From: Methanolobus sp. UBA32
Lineage (GTDB): Archaea; Halobacteriota; Methanosarcinia; Methanosarcinales; Methanosarcinaceae
Direction of reading: 5' to 3'
Length of the DNA stretch: 64,000 nucleotides
Assembly: GCA_002507205.1 (NCBI GenBank)
Contig: DAZF01000004.1
Coordinates: 1-64,000, forward strand
How positions within the stretch are numbered: the stretch's first letter is position 1; the number at the start of each line of letters is the position of its first letter. A program made the position numbers and the translations under genes. This document shows, piece by piece, positions 16,734 through 25,098 of the stretch. The notes under the pieces are model-generated. The model saw nothing but the letters and a program-made list of their open reading frames with translations. It did not search any database and had not been told where the DNA came from.

Positions 16734-17392
16734 GTAAAAATACCAAAATCCTTGTATTTGCAGGCACAAGCATAAGCCACGAAGATGCTGCAAAGGTGCT
16801 TGATGCCACATACTGGCCACCCATATCCAGAGGAGATATTGACAAAGCCATTCGTCAGGGATACGTGACAATAGGCATAATTGACGGGATCTTTTTTAGC
16901 CGGGCAGCTGTGGCCCACAAGGAAATAATCAGGGCAATAAAGGAAGGAATAACTGTCGTTGGCGGTTGCAGCATGGGAGCGCTCCGGGCTTCCGAGCTTG
17001 ATGTCCACGGAATGACAGGAGTGGGGCAAATATATGAATGGTACAGGGATGGAGTCATCGAGGATGATGATGAAGTAGCAGTTGCCACAAATCCCGATAC
17101 ATTCGAACCAGTATCAAACCCCATGGTCAATATACGGGAAACTTTTAAGGCAGCACTCGAGTCAGGCATCATCAGCGATGATGAATTCAGTCATATAACT
17201 GAACTTGCCAAACGGACACACTATACGGAAAGAAGTTACTTCGGAATCACAAAGGAAGCTTCAAGGAAAGGAATCATCGCGGAGGATAAAGCAAGCGAGC
17301 TCCTCAGGTTCTGTATGGAGAGCGAGTGTAACGTGAAAAGAGAAGATGCACTCCTTGTTCTTGAAAAAATAAAGCAGATCATAACAGAATAG
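16730..17392 (+). CDS. tfuA: TfuA-like core domain protein, partner of YcaO
   Basis: TfuA family protein (220 aa), the partner that supports YcaO in peptide backbone thioamidation, probably by delivering or processing sulfur; here expected to act on McrA. Conserved elements are FAGTSISHEDA near the N-terminus, DGIFFSRAAVAHKEII (about residues 45-60), the VVGGCSMGALRASEL motif (about 75-90) and GVGQIYEWYRDGVIEDDDEV (about 96-115). The start at 16730 gives an ATGA overlap with ycaO; an ATG at 16709 would add seven residues (MENRTPK) and is also possible. Coupled translation with ycaO matches the arrangement known in Methanosarcina. The gene ends one base before the convergent permease gene. Confidence 0.9.
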   Translation: MSKNTKILVFAGTSISHEDAAKVLDATYWPPISRGDIDKAIRQGYVTIGIIDGIFFSRAAVAHKEIIRAIKEGITVVGGCSMGALRASELDVHGMTGVGQIYEWYRDGVIEDDDEVAVATNPDTFEPVSNPMVNIRETFKAALESGIISDDEFSHITELAKRTHYTERSYFGITKEASRKGIIAEDKASELLRFCMESECNVKREDALLVLEKIKQIITE

Positions 17393-18208
17393 TTAAGCTG
17401 CTATTTTTGGTTTTAATCCGTCATACAGGAAGTGCAGTATATAGACGGAAGACATTACCAGGATTATTGTTGCACCTGAAGGAGCATCGAACAGATAGGA
17501 CAGTGACAATCCCACGATGCTGAAAAATATACCGAAGAATATTGCAATATACATCATCTTCCCAAGATCATTGGTGTAATGCCTGCTCAGGGATGCCGGC
17601 ATGGTAAGCAGTGCAATGATAAGGATGATACCTACCACCTTGATCAACAGTACTATTGTCAGTGCTATCAGGCAAAGCAGAAGCAGGTAAAGTTTCTCTA
17701 CTGACAGGCCGGCAACTGTTGTGAATTCCTCGTCAAAACAAAGTGCCATGAACTGCTTATAATATGCATATACAATAAAGATGATAACCGCATCAAGACC
17801 CAGCATAAGATAGATATCCGACATTGGTACCGTCAGGATATTTCCGAAAAGATAGGTCATGAGATCCGGAGCATAACCAGGAGTCCAGTATATAAGAATA
17901 ATACCTATGGCCATTCCCAGGGACCAGAGTATACCGATAGCAGTATCTTCAGCCACTTTTGACCTTTTACTCACAAGCCCCATGACAAGTGCGGAAAAGA
18001 GACTGAAAGGAATAAGACCGTAAAGAGGATTTATCCCGAGATAATAACCAAGACCGATACCTCCGAAAGAGGCATGAGTGATACCGCCACTGATGAAAAC
18101 TATCTTTTTCACAACTACGTACACACCAATTATACCACATGCCACACTTGCCAGAATAGCGGCTAAAATAGCATTTCTCATAAAATCATACTGAAGTATT
18201 TCAAGCAT
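17393..18208 (-). CDS. Metal (Zn/Mn type) ABC transporter permease
   Basis: Integral membrane permease of the ABC-3 family (ZnuB/MntB type, 271 aa) for import of zinc, manganese or iron. Seven to eight hydrophobic segments are visible, with the family signature GGITHASFGGIGLGYYLG (about residues 38-55) and a conserved late motif ALLTMPASLSRHYT. The ATG at 18208 is chosen for its SD (GAGGGTG) and because it fits the family N-terminus; an in-frame upstream start at 18277 would run 58 bp into the ATPase gene. Third structural gene of the regulator-SBP-ATPase-permease operon. Metal specificity cannot be read from this subunit. Confidence 0.92.
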   Translation of the reverse strand: MLEILQYDFMRNAILAAILASVACGIIGVYVVVKKIVFISGGITHASFGGIGLGYYLGINPLYGLIPFSLFSALVMGLVSKRSKVAEDTAIGILWSLGMAIGIILIYWTPGYAPDLMTYLFGNILTVPMSDIYLMLGLDAVIIFIVYAYYKQFMALCFDEEFTTVAGLSVEKLYLLLLCLIALTIVLLIKVVGIILIIALLTMPASLSRHYTNDLGKMMYIAIFFGIFFSIVGLSLSYLFDAPSGATIILVMSSVYILHFLYDGLKPKIAA

Positions 18209-18219
18209 ACCGTTCACCC

Positions 18220-18969
18220 TCAGTGCTCTTTCAATACCCTGTGTGGCACACCGTGAGCAATTAGCTCTATCGGACACTGATATGATACTTCCAGGTCATG
18301 CGGACTTATTTCTTTAGAGTCATGATAGTGGAACTGACGGTTCAGACAACCTATCTTATCAACATATACCGAAACGGCACTGATGTCATGAGTGACCATT
18401 ATAATTGCTATCTCAGATTTAAGCCGGTTGAGAAGTTCGTAGAACTCTTTCTGCATCCTGGAATCTATGCCTGTGGACGGTTCGTCCAGTATTAACAGTT
18501 TCGGTTTTGTAACAAGTGACCGGGCAATGAAAACTCTCTGTTTCTGACCACCGGAGAGCTCACCGATCTGCCGGTCCTTAAACTCAAACATCCCGACTGT
18601 TTTGAGAGCATCACGTGCAGCATTGCGATCTTCTTCATTATACCTCTGAAGAGGACCTTTATGACTCAGGCGACCCATGAGCACAACATCACATACAGTG
18701 ATGGGAAAATCAAGATTTGAGGAATGATATTGGGGAACATAGCCCACATACTTCCTCATATTCTTAGGTTTTCCGCCCAGAAGCTTGACAGAACCTTTGT
18801 CAGGTGTGATCAGTCCAAGGATGACTTTCAGAAGAGTACTTTTGCCCCCTCCGTTGGGGCCTATGATAGCCAGGAAATCCTTGTCCTTCACAGTTAAATT
18901 GACCGATTCCAGAACACGAACACCGTCATAGCTTACCCATACATCCTTAAGTTCGATCACGTCATCCAT
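18220..18969 (-). CDS. Metal ABC transporter ATP-binding protein
   Basis: Cytoplasmic ATPase of the metal importer (ZnuC/MntA type, 249 aa). Walker A GPNGGGKST is at about residues 37-45, Q-loop in VPQYHSS, signature LSGGQKQR at about 138-145, Walker B LLILDEPS at about 158-165 and the switch His in MVTHD. The chosen ATG at 18969 follows the substrate-binding protein stop by one base; an in-frame ATG at 18990 would overlap it by 20 bp. The tail after the ATPase core has HYHDSKE and CPIELIAHGVPHRV, extra His/Cys residues common in metal-family members. Confidence 0.93.
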   Translation of the reverse strand: MDDVIELKDVWVSYDGVRVLESVNLTVKDKDFLAIIGPNGGGKSTLLKVILGLITPDKGSVKLLGGKPKNMRKYVGYVPQYHSSNLDFPITVCDVVLMGRLSHKGPLQRYNEEDRNAARDALKTVGMFEFKDRQIGELSGGQKQRVFIARSLVTKPKLLILDEPSTGIDSRMQKEFYELLNRLKSEIAIIMVTHDISAVSVYVDKIGCLNRQFHYHDSKEISPHDLEVSYQCPIELIAHGVPHRVLKEH

Positions 18970-18970
18970 T

Positions 18971-19918
18971 TCAAGCCAGCCCTTTTTCAAATGCTTCTGC
19001 TACCTTTGCAAGGTTATCTATATAATCCTTTGCAAGCGGATCGACTTCCACCACCTCACCACCAATCTCGTTTGCAATAGCGGACGCACTGACAGTACTA
19101 AAGCCGGTCTGCACGAAGATCACTTTTATATTTTTCTCGTTTGCCTCATCAATAACACCCTGCATGTCCTTCACACTGGGCTCTTTACCTTCTATCTCTA
19201 CAGGCACCTCTACAAGACCATAGTAGTCTGCAAAATAACCCCATGCAGGATGATAAACTATGAAACTGCTGCCCTCTTTACCGGAAAGAGTGGTTCTTAT
19301 CTGCTCATCCAGTTCATCAAGTTCTGCAAGATATGCATTTTTGTTCTCAAGATAAATTGATCCATTTTCAGGGTCAATCTCCACAAGGCCTTCGTAAATA
19401 TTATCCACCATAATCTTCACGTTACCGGGAGATGTCCATATGTGAGGATCAAGACCCCCTTCCTCTTCGTGGTCACCATCACTTTCTATCTCAGCATCAT
19501 GTTCATCCTCATCCCCATAGGCATGAGCTTCCATTTCCCTCAAGGTTATACCTTTTGAGCAATCAATAATCATCATGTCCGGATTAAGGTCTGCGATCTT
19601 GCCCATCAGATTATCTTCAATGGTTATCCCTGAGCCAACCATTGCATACATTTTTGCCTTGCTAAGATCCCTGAGCTGGCCAGGAGTGGGTTCATATGAA
19701 TGAGGATCTGCGCCCGGAGGCACCATGACAACTACTTTTACATGATCCCCTGCAATCTTTTCCACAAATTCAGCCTGTGGAAGTACACTTACAGCCACTA
19801 TCATACCGTCGGCAGTATCAGAGATCACATCTGAGGAACTTTGTTCATCGACACAACCGGCTGTTAAAATGATGAAAATCGAAAAGAGCATCATTTGAAC
19901 CATCATACTTTTCTTCAT
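18971..19918 (-). CDS. Metal ABC transporter substrate-binding lipoprotein (ZnuA-like)
   Basis: Cell-surface metal-binding protein of cluster A-I (315 aa). The start at 19918 gives a signal peptide with lipobox TAGC (Cys about residue 22). Family landmarks are PQAEFVEKIAGDHVKVVVMV and PPGADPHSYEPTP (first metal His), an acidic/His-rich loop (GDEDEHDAEIESDGDHEEE, about 130-150) typical of zinc-type ZnuA proteins, then DPHIWTSP, YHPAWGYFADYY and VQTGFSTVSASAIANEIG. The His/acid loop favours zinc over manganese; this is inference. The gene lies 90 bp downstream of a DtxR-type regulator, with an operator-like palindrome set between them. Confidence 0.93.
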   Translation of the reverse strand: MKKSMMVQMMLFSIFIILTAGCVDEQSSSDVISDTADGMIVAVSVLPQAEFVEKIAGDHVKVVVMVPPGADPHSYEPTPGQLRDLSKAKMYAMVGSGITIEDNLMGKIADLNPDMMIIDCSKGITLREMEAHAYGDEDEHDAEIESDGDHEEEGGLDPHIWTSPGNVKIMVDNIYEGLVEIDPENGSIYLENKNAYLAELDELDEQIRTTLSGKEGSSFIVYHPAWGYFADYYGLVEVPVEIEGKEPSVKDMQGVIDEANEKNIKVIFVQTGFSTVSASAIANEIGGEVVEVDPLAKDYIDNLAKVAEAFEKGLA

Positions 19919-19946
19919 AATAATATTACTCCACATTTTTGTAATT

Positions 19947-19974
19947 ACACCAAATTGATTGGTGTCATACCAAT
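19947..19974. promoter_or_regulatory. Triple half-site metalloregulator operator before the metal transporter
   Basis: Two overlapping perfect inverted repeats share a half-site: ACACCAA-ATTGA-TTGGTGT (7-5-7, 19947-19965) and ATTGGT-GTCAT-ACCAAT (6-5-6, 19958-19974). They lie between the regulator and transporter genes, next to a TATA-like stretch at about 19981-19993 read on the minus strand. The position suggests repression by the adjacent DtxR/MntR-type protein when metal is plentiful. The regulator assignment is inferred. Confidence 0.6.
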
Positions 19975-20007
19975 AATTAACCATTTAAAAATAACAGTCA
20001 AAGATAA

Positions 20008-20430
20008 TCAAAGAGAGCCACATGAAATATGTTTTATCTTACCACAAACACCCACAGTAGGATGGCCCATAGAACCACATATCCGATCTATGGCAGTTTT
20101 GGAGACTAATGCTTCAAATCGGGATACTTCGGCACAGGACTCCTCAGAAGAGAGACCATAATGAGTCAGCATCAGGCTTAGTATGTTATGCCGGTTAACA
20201 AAGAACTCGGCATACTGTTTGCCCATTTCAGTAAGTTGCACTCCCCTGTAAGGGACATGATCCACATAACCGGATTCGGAAAGATCGGTTATTGTCTTAG
20301 TAGATGTCGAGGGGTCGACATTCAACTCATTAGAGATATCAGTGGTCTTTACAAGACCACCTCTTTTCAAGAGGAATTTCAGATACTCCACTTTTTTAGG
20401 AGATAGCTCCAGCCCCGTGATTTCCTGCAT
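20008..20430 (-). CDS. DtxR/MntR-family metal-dependent transcriptional regulator
   Basis: A metal-sensing repressor (140 aa) with an N-terminal winged helix-turn-helix (about residues 10-65: VEYLKFLLKRGGLVKTTDIS, LNVDPSTSTKTI, SGYVDHVPYRGVQLTEMG) and a dimerisation/metal-binding domain from about 70 (EFFVNRHNILSLMLTHYGL, EEVSRFE-like CAEVSRFEALVS, RICGSMGHPTVGVCGKI). No SH3-like third domain, so it is of the short MntR-like class. ATG at 20430 is preferred to an in-frame TTG at 20439. First gene before the metal ABC transporter on the same strand and its probable regulator. The extra C-terminal cysteines may take part in metal binding. Confidence 0.88.
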   Translation of the reverse strand: MQEITGLELSPKKVEYLKFLLKRGGLVKTTDISNELNVDPSTSTKTITDLSESGYVDHVPYRGVQLTEMGKQYAEFFVNRHNILSLMLTHYGLSSEESCAEVSRFEALVSKTAIDRICGSMGHPTVGVCGKIKHISCGSL

Positions 20431-20620
20431 GATATGCAATAACTAAGAACACATATATATCTCTTTTGAAAATAAGCCAATTTATTCAATTATTTTTGGC
20501 ATATACCCAACAATAGATATTGCATGGAAAACAAATGCTTTCAGACCCAGTTGAAAATTTCAGCATAAATGGCCGGAAATATATTTGTACACATAACCAG
20601 GATTAAATTATGGGGTTAAG

Positions 20621-22030
20621 ATGTTAATACAACAGATATTCACAGAGAAAATTGCGCACAGCTCATACATACTGGCAGGGGACAAAACCTGTGCGATCAT
20701 CGACCCGAGAAGAGATATAGAGATATACCTGGAACTTACAAGAGACCTCGGAGTAAAGATCACACATATACTGGAAACCCATTTGCATGCCGATTTTATC
20801 TCAGGCCACATGGACCTTGCGGAAAGAACCGGAGCCACAATATACATGCCAAAATCAGCAAATTGCGATTTTAGATCAGTTCCACTTGCAGAAGGAGACT
20901 CATTTTCCATAGAGGACATCAAAGTAGATATTCTGGAAACACCCGGGCACACGCCTGAACACATATCATACGTGATCACCGACACTTCAAGAGGTGAAGA
21001 GCCAGTCGCACTTTTCTGCGGAGATACAATGTTTGTAGGCGATGTTGGAAGACCAGACCTCTTTCCCGGAAGAGCAGAGGAACTTGCATCAAAACTGTAC
21101 GATACCTTACATGAAAAACTGCTTAAATTACCCGATTTCTGTGAGATATACCCTGCACATGGAGCAGGCTCACTCTGTGGAAGAGCTATGGCATCCAAAA
21201 GAACAAGCACATTAGGCTATGAAAAGAATTACAATTATGCATTGAAAATAAATGACAGGGCAGATTTCATAGATTCACTGACAAACAATATGCCCGATGC
21301 ACCTGACCATTTCAGCCGATGTACAGACATAAACCGTACAGGTCCGGATAAAGTAAAAGAACTCCACATCCCGGAAGCACTGGAAAATGACCGGTTCCGG
21401 GAAAAGATAAACACTGCGATCATCCTTGACGTTCGCAGCTTTGAATCCTTCGGCGGACAACATATACCCCAGGCTTACAACATAGATAGCAATTCAAATT
21501 TCCCCACCTATGCCGGATGGTTGCTACCACCTGAAAAAGATATACTCATTGTTTCAGACAACTACTTACAGGCATTGAACGCATGTACCCGGTTACACCG
21601 CGTAGGACACGACAGAGTAGCAGGCTATCTCGAAAATGGAATGTACGGCTGGGTGACGGATGGACTACCTACAAGACATGTTCCGCAGATATCATCGACC
21701 GAACTGCACGACAGGATAACTGCCGGAAAAGAAATGACGATATTGGATGTCAGAGCTGTCTCAGAGTATGAAGACTACCACATAGAAGGAGCTGTAAATA
21801 TACCAGTGCAGGACCTAAGGGAGCGCTATACCGAGATCGACCAGGATACTGAGGCCATACTTATATGTGGCTCAGGACACAGATCCAGTATGGGTTGCAG
21901 TATCCTTCTGCAAAAAGGATTCTCCGGTGTGCAAAATGTAGCAGGCGGTATGACAGGATATGCTGCCGCAGGATATGGACCTGAATGCCCCATGTGCACC
22001 CTCCCCTGGGCACCTTTCAAAAATAAGTGA
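20621..22030 (+). CDS. CstB-like persulfide dioxygenase/rhodanese fusion
   Basis: A 469-residue three-part protein: metallo-beta-lactamase persulfide dioxygenase domain (about 1-245), a rhodanese-like domain without an evident catalytic cysteine (about 260-350), and a C-terminal rhodanese with a cysteine loop ILICGSGHRSS (about residues 410-420). This is the layout of CstB-type enzymes, which oxidise low-molecular-weight persulfides to thiosulfate. The first metal motif reads THLHADF (H54, H56, D58), so the His of a canonical HxHxDH is Phe, as in the CstB subgroup. GHTPEH, CGDTMFVGDVGRPDLF and YPAHGAG follow. Cytosolic, monocistronic, with a purine-rich ribosome site GGGGTTAAG. Whether it uses O2 in an anaerobe is unknown. 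Confidence 0.88.
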   Translation: MLIQQIFTEKIAHSSYILAGDKTCAIIDPRRDIEIYLELTRDLGVKITHILETHLHADFISGHMDLAERTGATIYMPKSANCDFRSVPLAEGDSFSIEDIKVDILETPGHTPEHISYVITDTSRGEEPVALFCGDTMFVGDVGRPDLFPGRAEELASKLYDTLHEKLLKLPDFCEIYPAHGAGSLCGRAMASKRTSTLGYEKNYNYALKINDRADFIDSLTNNMPDAPDHFSRCTDINRTGPDKVKELHIPEALENDRFREKINTAIILDVRSFESFGGQHIPQAYNIDSNSNFPTYAGWLLPPEKDILIVSDNYLQALNACTRLHRVGHDRVAGYLENGMYGWVTDGLPTRHVPQISSTELHDRITAGKEMTILDVRAVSEYEDYHIEGAVNIPVQDLRERYTEIDQDTEAILICGSGHRSSMGCSILLQKGFSGVQNVAGGMTGYAAAGYGPECPMCTLPWAPFKNK

Positions 22031-22076
22031 ATGAATTAAACCGTATGATTGCTCACATGTAGTAGCCCTGATAGAA

Positions 22077-22262
22077 TCAATCAAAAGGCATACCCTTAAA
22101 AGTGAAGATTTCTTTCACCACGTAGAGGAAATCCATAATTTCATCGATGGACAGCAACAACAGTATCAATATAAGGAGTGCTATGAGCAGTTCTGAATAA
22201 TCCGGAAGAGACTGCATCAGATGAGCGAAAGAGCCCACATGTCCATTTGCAGAATGTACCAT
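22077..22262 (-). CDS. Small single-pass membrane protein
   Basis: A 61-residue protein with one clear hydrophobic segment (ELLIALLILILLLLSI, about residues 24-39) flanked by polar ends, starting ATG with an SD-like AGGTGAT 6 nt upstream. No recognised family. It is the last, weakly linked gene after the MinD-ferredoxin pair on the same strand (gap 92 bp) and faces the CstB-like gene convergently. Could be a small subunit or chaperone of a membrane complex. Confidence rests on the ribosome site and membrane pattern only. Confidence 0.5.
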   Translation of the reverse strand: MVHSANGHVGSFAHLMQSLPDYSELLIALLILILLLLSIDEIMDFLYVVKEIFTFKGMPFD

Positions 22263-22354
22263 TTTATCACCTAAATAGAACTCTTACCAGCTATAATAAA
22301 AGCGTATCGATGATTGTTAATGATTTTTGATTATAATCAATAATGCTATAGAAT

Positions 22355-23221
22355 TCACTTCAACATATGAAAACTGACCTCAGACCACAATGACCGGATC
22401 ATAGAGGAAAGAACATTTTCCGAGCACTCCACAACAGATTTCCCTGCAACCATTGCATCAACTGAACTCCTGTTATATGGAAGCATGCCCACAACGCATA
22501 TTCCATTAGTTTTGCAATAATCAGAGATTGCATTCGAAAGCTCCACATTGATATCGTATTTGTTGATACAGACTGCAACAGGTATCCGGAAATGTTGTGC
22601 TACCCCGACAACCCTTTCAAGATCATGCACCCCGGACATCGTTGGCTCCGTTACAACAAGAACAAGATCAGTCCCTGTGATTGCAGCGATCACAGCACAC
22701 CCGGTTCCCGGCGGGCCATCGATGAGTATCATATCGCTTCCGGCTTCCGCTGCAAGCTCTGATGCTCTGCGCCTTACATCCGAGACTAACTTCCCGCTTG
22801 CCTCTTCGCCAACCCCGAGCCTGGCATGGACCAACGTACCAAATCTCGTATGGGAACAATAGTACTCACCGGCTTTTTTCTCAATCATGTTTATGGCATT
22901 TTCAGGACAGACGTATTCACAGACTGCACATCCCTCGCATTTATACACATCAATTACATTATAACGGTCGATTGCTTCAAACCTGCATGATGATCCGCAT
23001 TTTCCACAATCAATACACATGTTTTTATTGATACTTGCAACCTTCAGGCCGTAGAAATCATTCGATTCAAATATATCAGGATGCAGAATCAGATGCATAT
23101 CTGCAGCATCAACATCACAATCTGCAATAACTGCATTTTCAGCAAGTGCGGCAAATGAAGAAGTGATGGTTGTTTTACCGGTCCCGCCTTTGCCACTGAT
23201 AACTGTGAGCTGTTTTACCAT
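22355..23221 (-). CDS. MinD/Mrp-type P-loop ATPase with inserted 2[4Fe-4S] ferredoxin domain (copy 1)
   Basis: A deviant-Walker (SIMIBI) ATPase of 288 aa. It has the P-loop GKGGTGKTT (about residues 10-18), a ferredoxin insert with two cluster motifs (CIDCGKCGSSC about 68-78; CEGCAVCEYVCPE about 94-106), and then the rest of the ATPase core (LIDGPPGTGCAV about 168-179, VTEPTMSGVHDLE). Such proteins occur as tandem pairs with NifX-like proteins in anaerobes, including the ORP loci of sulfate reducers, and are linked to Fe-S or metal-cofactor handling. It starts one base after the stop of copy 2. The partner copy shares the architecture but is clearly diverged, which suggests a heterodimer. Confidence 0.9.
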   Translation of the reverse strand: MVKQLTVISGKGGTGKTTITSSFAALAENAVIADCDVDAADMHLILHPDIFESNDFYGLKVASINKNMCIDCGKCGSSCRFEAIDRYNVIDVYKCEGCAVCEYVCPENAINMIEKKAGEYYCSHTRFGTLVHARLGVGEEASGKLVSDVRRRASELAAEAGSDMILIDGPPGTGCAVIAAITGTDLVLVVTEPTMSGVHDLERVVGVAQHFRIPVAVCINKYDINVELSNAISDYCKTNGICVVGMLPYNRSSVDAMVAGKSVVECSENVLSSMIRSLWSEVSFHMLK

Positions 23222-24076
23222 TCAAAGACCACCCTGATAGGAACTGAATTTACATATATACCTGTAAAGCTCCCGGAAATTTTCTTTCCAGAGAGGCATC
23301 CGTTCCACAAAAGGAATTCCTTTTGAGTAAAGGACAGCTATTTCCCGGTCGTCGGGAATTTTCATCAGAATAGGTATCCTTTCTGCCCGGCAATATTCCT
23401 CGACCCGGCCATCACCAATACCATGACGGTTTATTACCACTCCGAATTGTACACCAAGTCGCCTGACAACATCCACTGCAAGGATAAGGTCATTCAGACC
23501 AAATGGTGTTGGCTCTGTTACAAGCACACAGTAATCCATTTCCGCAACGGATGCTATGACGGGACAGGCTGTCCCCGGAGGAGAGTCAATAACTGCAACT
23601 GTGCTTTCATCAATGTATGCCTGTAACTGCCTGATAACAGGTGAAGCCATGGGCTCACCAATGTTAAGAGTACCCTGCAGAAGCTCAATATTAAAATGCT
23701 CATTAATGCCTTTTTCAATAACCCCTATTGACCGCTTCTTCTCTGTAATTGCATTTTCAGGGCAAACAAGAATACAGCCACCACAGCCATGACATAATTT
23801 TGGAAACAGCATGAGACTACGGGGCAATTTAGCTATCGCGTTGTACTGGCAGAACTCTGCACATTTCCCGCAAAGAGAGCACTTTTCAGAGTCCACTTCA
23901 GGGACTGTTATAGTGACATCACCCTGCTTTTCCAGATCAAATCCGAGAAAAAGATTGCAATTTGGCTCTTCTACATCGCAATCCAGCAGTTGTGCATTCC
24001 CAAGAGCAAGTGCAAGATTGACGGCCACTGTCGTCTTTCCAGTTCCACCCTTGCCACTTGCGATAGCTATTTTCAT
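23222..24076 (-). CDS. MinD/Mrp-type P-loop ATPase with inserted 2[4Fe-4S] ferredoxin domain (copy 2)
   Basis: A 284-residue paralogue of the adjacent MinD-ferredoxin ATPase. P-loop SGKGGTGKTT (about residues 7-16), cluster motifs CSLCGKCAEFCQ (about 66-77) and CHGCGGCILVCPE (about 94-106), Walker-B-like DSPPGTACPV (about 165-174) and VTEPTPFGLNDLILA. The Cys spacing of each motif is intact, so two [4Fe-4S] clusters are expected. It directly abuts copy 1 downstream and follows the NifX-like gene by 22 bp. Probably forms an obligate pair with copy 1 that couples ATP hydrolysis to cluster or metal transfer; this is inferred from the arrangement. Confidence 0.9.
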   Translation of the reverse strand: MKIAIASGKGGTGKTTVAVNLALALGNAQLLDCDVEEPNCNLFLGFDLEKQGDVTITVPEVDSEKCSLCGKCAEFCQYNAIAKLPRSLMLFPKLCHGCGGCILVCPENAITEKKRSIGVIEKGINEHFNIELLQGTLNIGEPMASPVIRQLQAYIDESTVAVIDSPPGTACPVIASVAEMDYCVLVTEPTPFGLNDLILAVDVVRRLGVQFGVVINRHGIGDGRVEEYCRAERIPILMKIPDDREIAVLYSKGIPFVERMPLWKENFRELYRYICKFSSYQGGL

Positions 24077-24098
24077 GAATCAGGTACCTGTAAGAGAA

Positions 24099-24488
24099 TT
24101 AATGACAGTGCTCGTGGTCATGACCTTCATCATGTCCATGCCCGCTGCATGAATTGTCCTGAGTAGCTTTTTTAAGTCCTGAGGATTCCCAGGCGTTGAT
24201 TGCATCCTGAATTGTACCTGTAGCACCGATATAAACCTCAATACCGGACTGCTCGAACATCACCACAGCTTTTCTTCCAAGCCCGCCACAGAGCATGATA
24301 TCTACACCCTCCTTCGCCATGATCTCAGGAGGCAGACCTGTGCCACCGTTATGCTCACTTGTGTTTGGAATAACTGTGGCTTCTTTTGTTTCGGTGTCAT
24401 ACAACGTATAGTAAGATACCTTTCCAAAGTGCTGGCCAACTGTATCTTCAATTCCATTCTGCCCTATTGCTGGTATGCATAATTTCAT
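24099..24488 (-). CDS. NifX/NafY-like (dinitrogenase iron-molybdenum cofactor-type) protein, His-rich tail
   Basis: A 129-residue member of the NifB/NifX-associated cofactor-carrier family (Nif_X type fold, ribonuclease-H-like). The core covers residues 1-110, with MKLCIPAIG, HFGKVSYYTLYD and LCGGLGRKAVVMFEQSGIEV. The C-terminus is a metal-binding tail (CSGHGHDEGHDHEHCH). No nif structural genes are nearby, so it is likely a general Fe-S or metal-cluster carrier, not a nitrogenase factor. It is followed after 22 bp by the MinD-ferredoxin pair and preceded by a second NifX-like gene. Confidence 0.88.
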   Translation of the reverse strand: MKLCIPAIGQNGIEDTVGQHFGKVSYYTLYDTETKEATVIPNTSEHNGGTGLPPEIMAKEGVDIMLCGGLGRKAVVMFEQSGIEVYIGATGTIQDAINAWESSGLKKATQDNSCSGHGHDEGHDHEHCH

Positions 24489-24580
24489 TTTTATACCTCT
24501 TATTTTAGTATTTTAACAAATATCAATGTCATTTTTATGCTGTTATAACAAGGAATAATATCCTAAACCTGATTCAGAAC

Positions 24581-24943
24581 TCACATCTTTGACTTGCCGG
24601 GAGAGTTTGCAGCGCCAATGGCCTCCAGTGAACCTGACCCATATGCTTTGATGGCTTCAACGACCGAGCCACTAAAGGAGCTTTTCATTTCAATGCCCTC
24701 TGAGGACAGCAATGAGAATGCATTAGGACCAACGCTGCCGGTGATCAGCGCATCTATCCCTTTGCCAATGACCTTTTGTGCTGCCTGGACACCTGCACCA
24801 CCAGAAACAGAACCCTGGCCATTCTCAATTGATTCGAACTCCATTGACCCGGAGTCAACTATAACAAAGTATTTGCATCTGCCAAAATGAGGGTCAACTG
24901 GGGCATCCAAACCAGTACTGCTTGCTGTCACACATATTTTCAT
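24581..24943 (-). CDS. NifX/NafY-like protein (second copy)
   Basis: A 120-residue protein of the same cofactor-carrier family: MKICVTASSTG, PVDPHFGRCKYFVIVD, NGQGSVSGGAGVQAAQ (GGAG/IQ-type motif), DALITGSVGPNAFSLL, GIEMKSSFSG. The ATG at 24943 with SD GGGAG (7 nt) is preferred to the in-frame upstream start at 24982. First gene of the minus-strand operon NifX-NifX-MinD-MinD. Its closest relatives are the YqeB/MTH1175-type proteins of archaea by appearance. It lacks the His-rich tail of the downstream copy, so the two carriers probably have different metal loads. Confidence 0.88.
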   Translation of the reverse strand: MKICVTASSTGLDAPVDPHFGRCKYFVIVDSGSMEFESIENGQGSVSGGAGVQAAQKVIGKGIDALITGSVGPNAFSLLSSEGIEMKSSFSGSVVEAIKAYGSGSLEAIGAANSPGKSKM

Positions 24944-25098
24944 TACAATTCTCCCATATGAGTAATAAACTAATATATCCACATATGAGACAAAATATAA
25001 ATAAGTAACCCATAACCATTATATAATTACGCCCTATTGAGAATTAATTGCAAAATAACCACCCCATATATATACAAAAAAAGCCAAAGTGACACTGA

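Noticed and set aside
16145-17029. 294-codon antisense ORF across ycaO and tfuA
   Set aside because: Runs opposite two well-supported genes and across their junction; translation is low-complexity and matches no known family.
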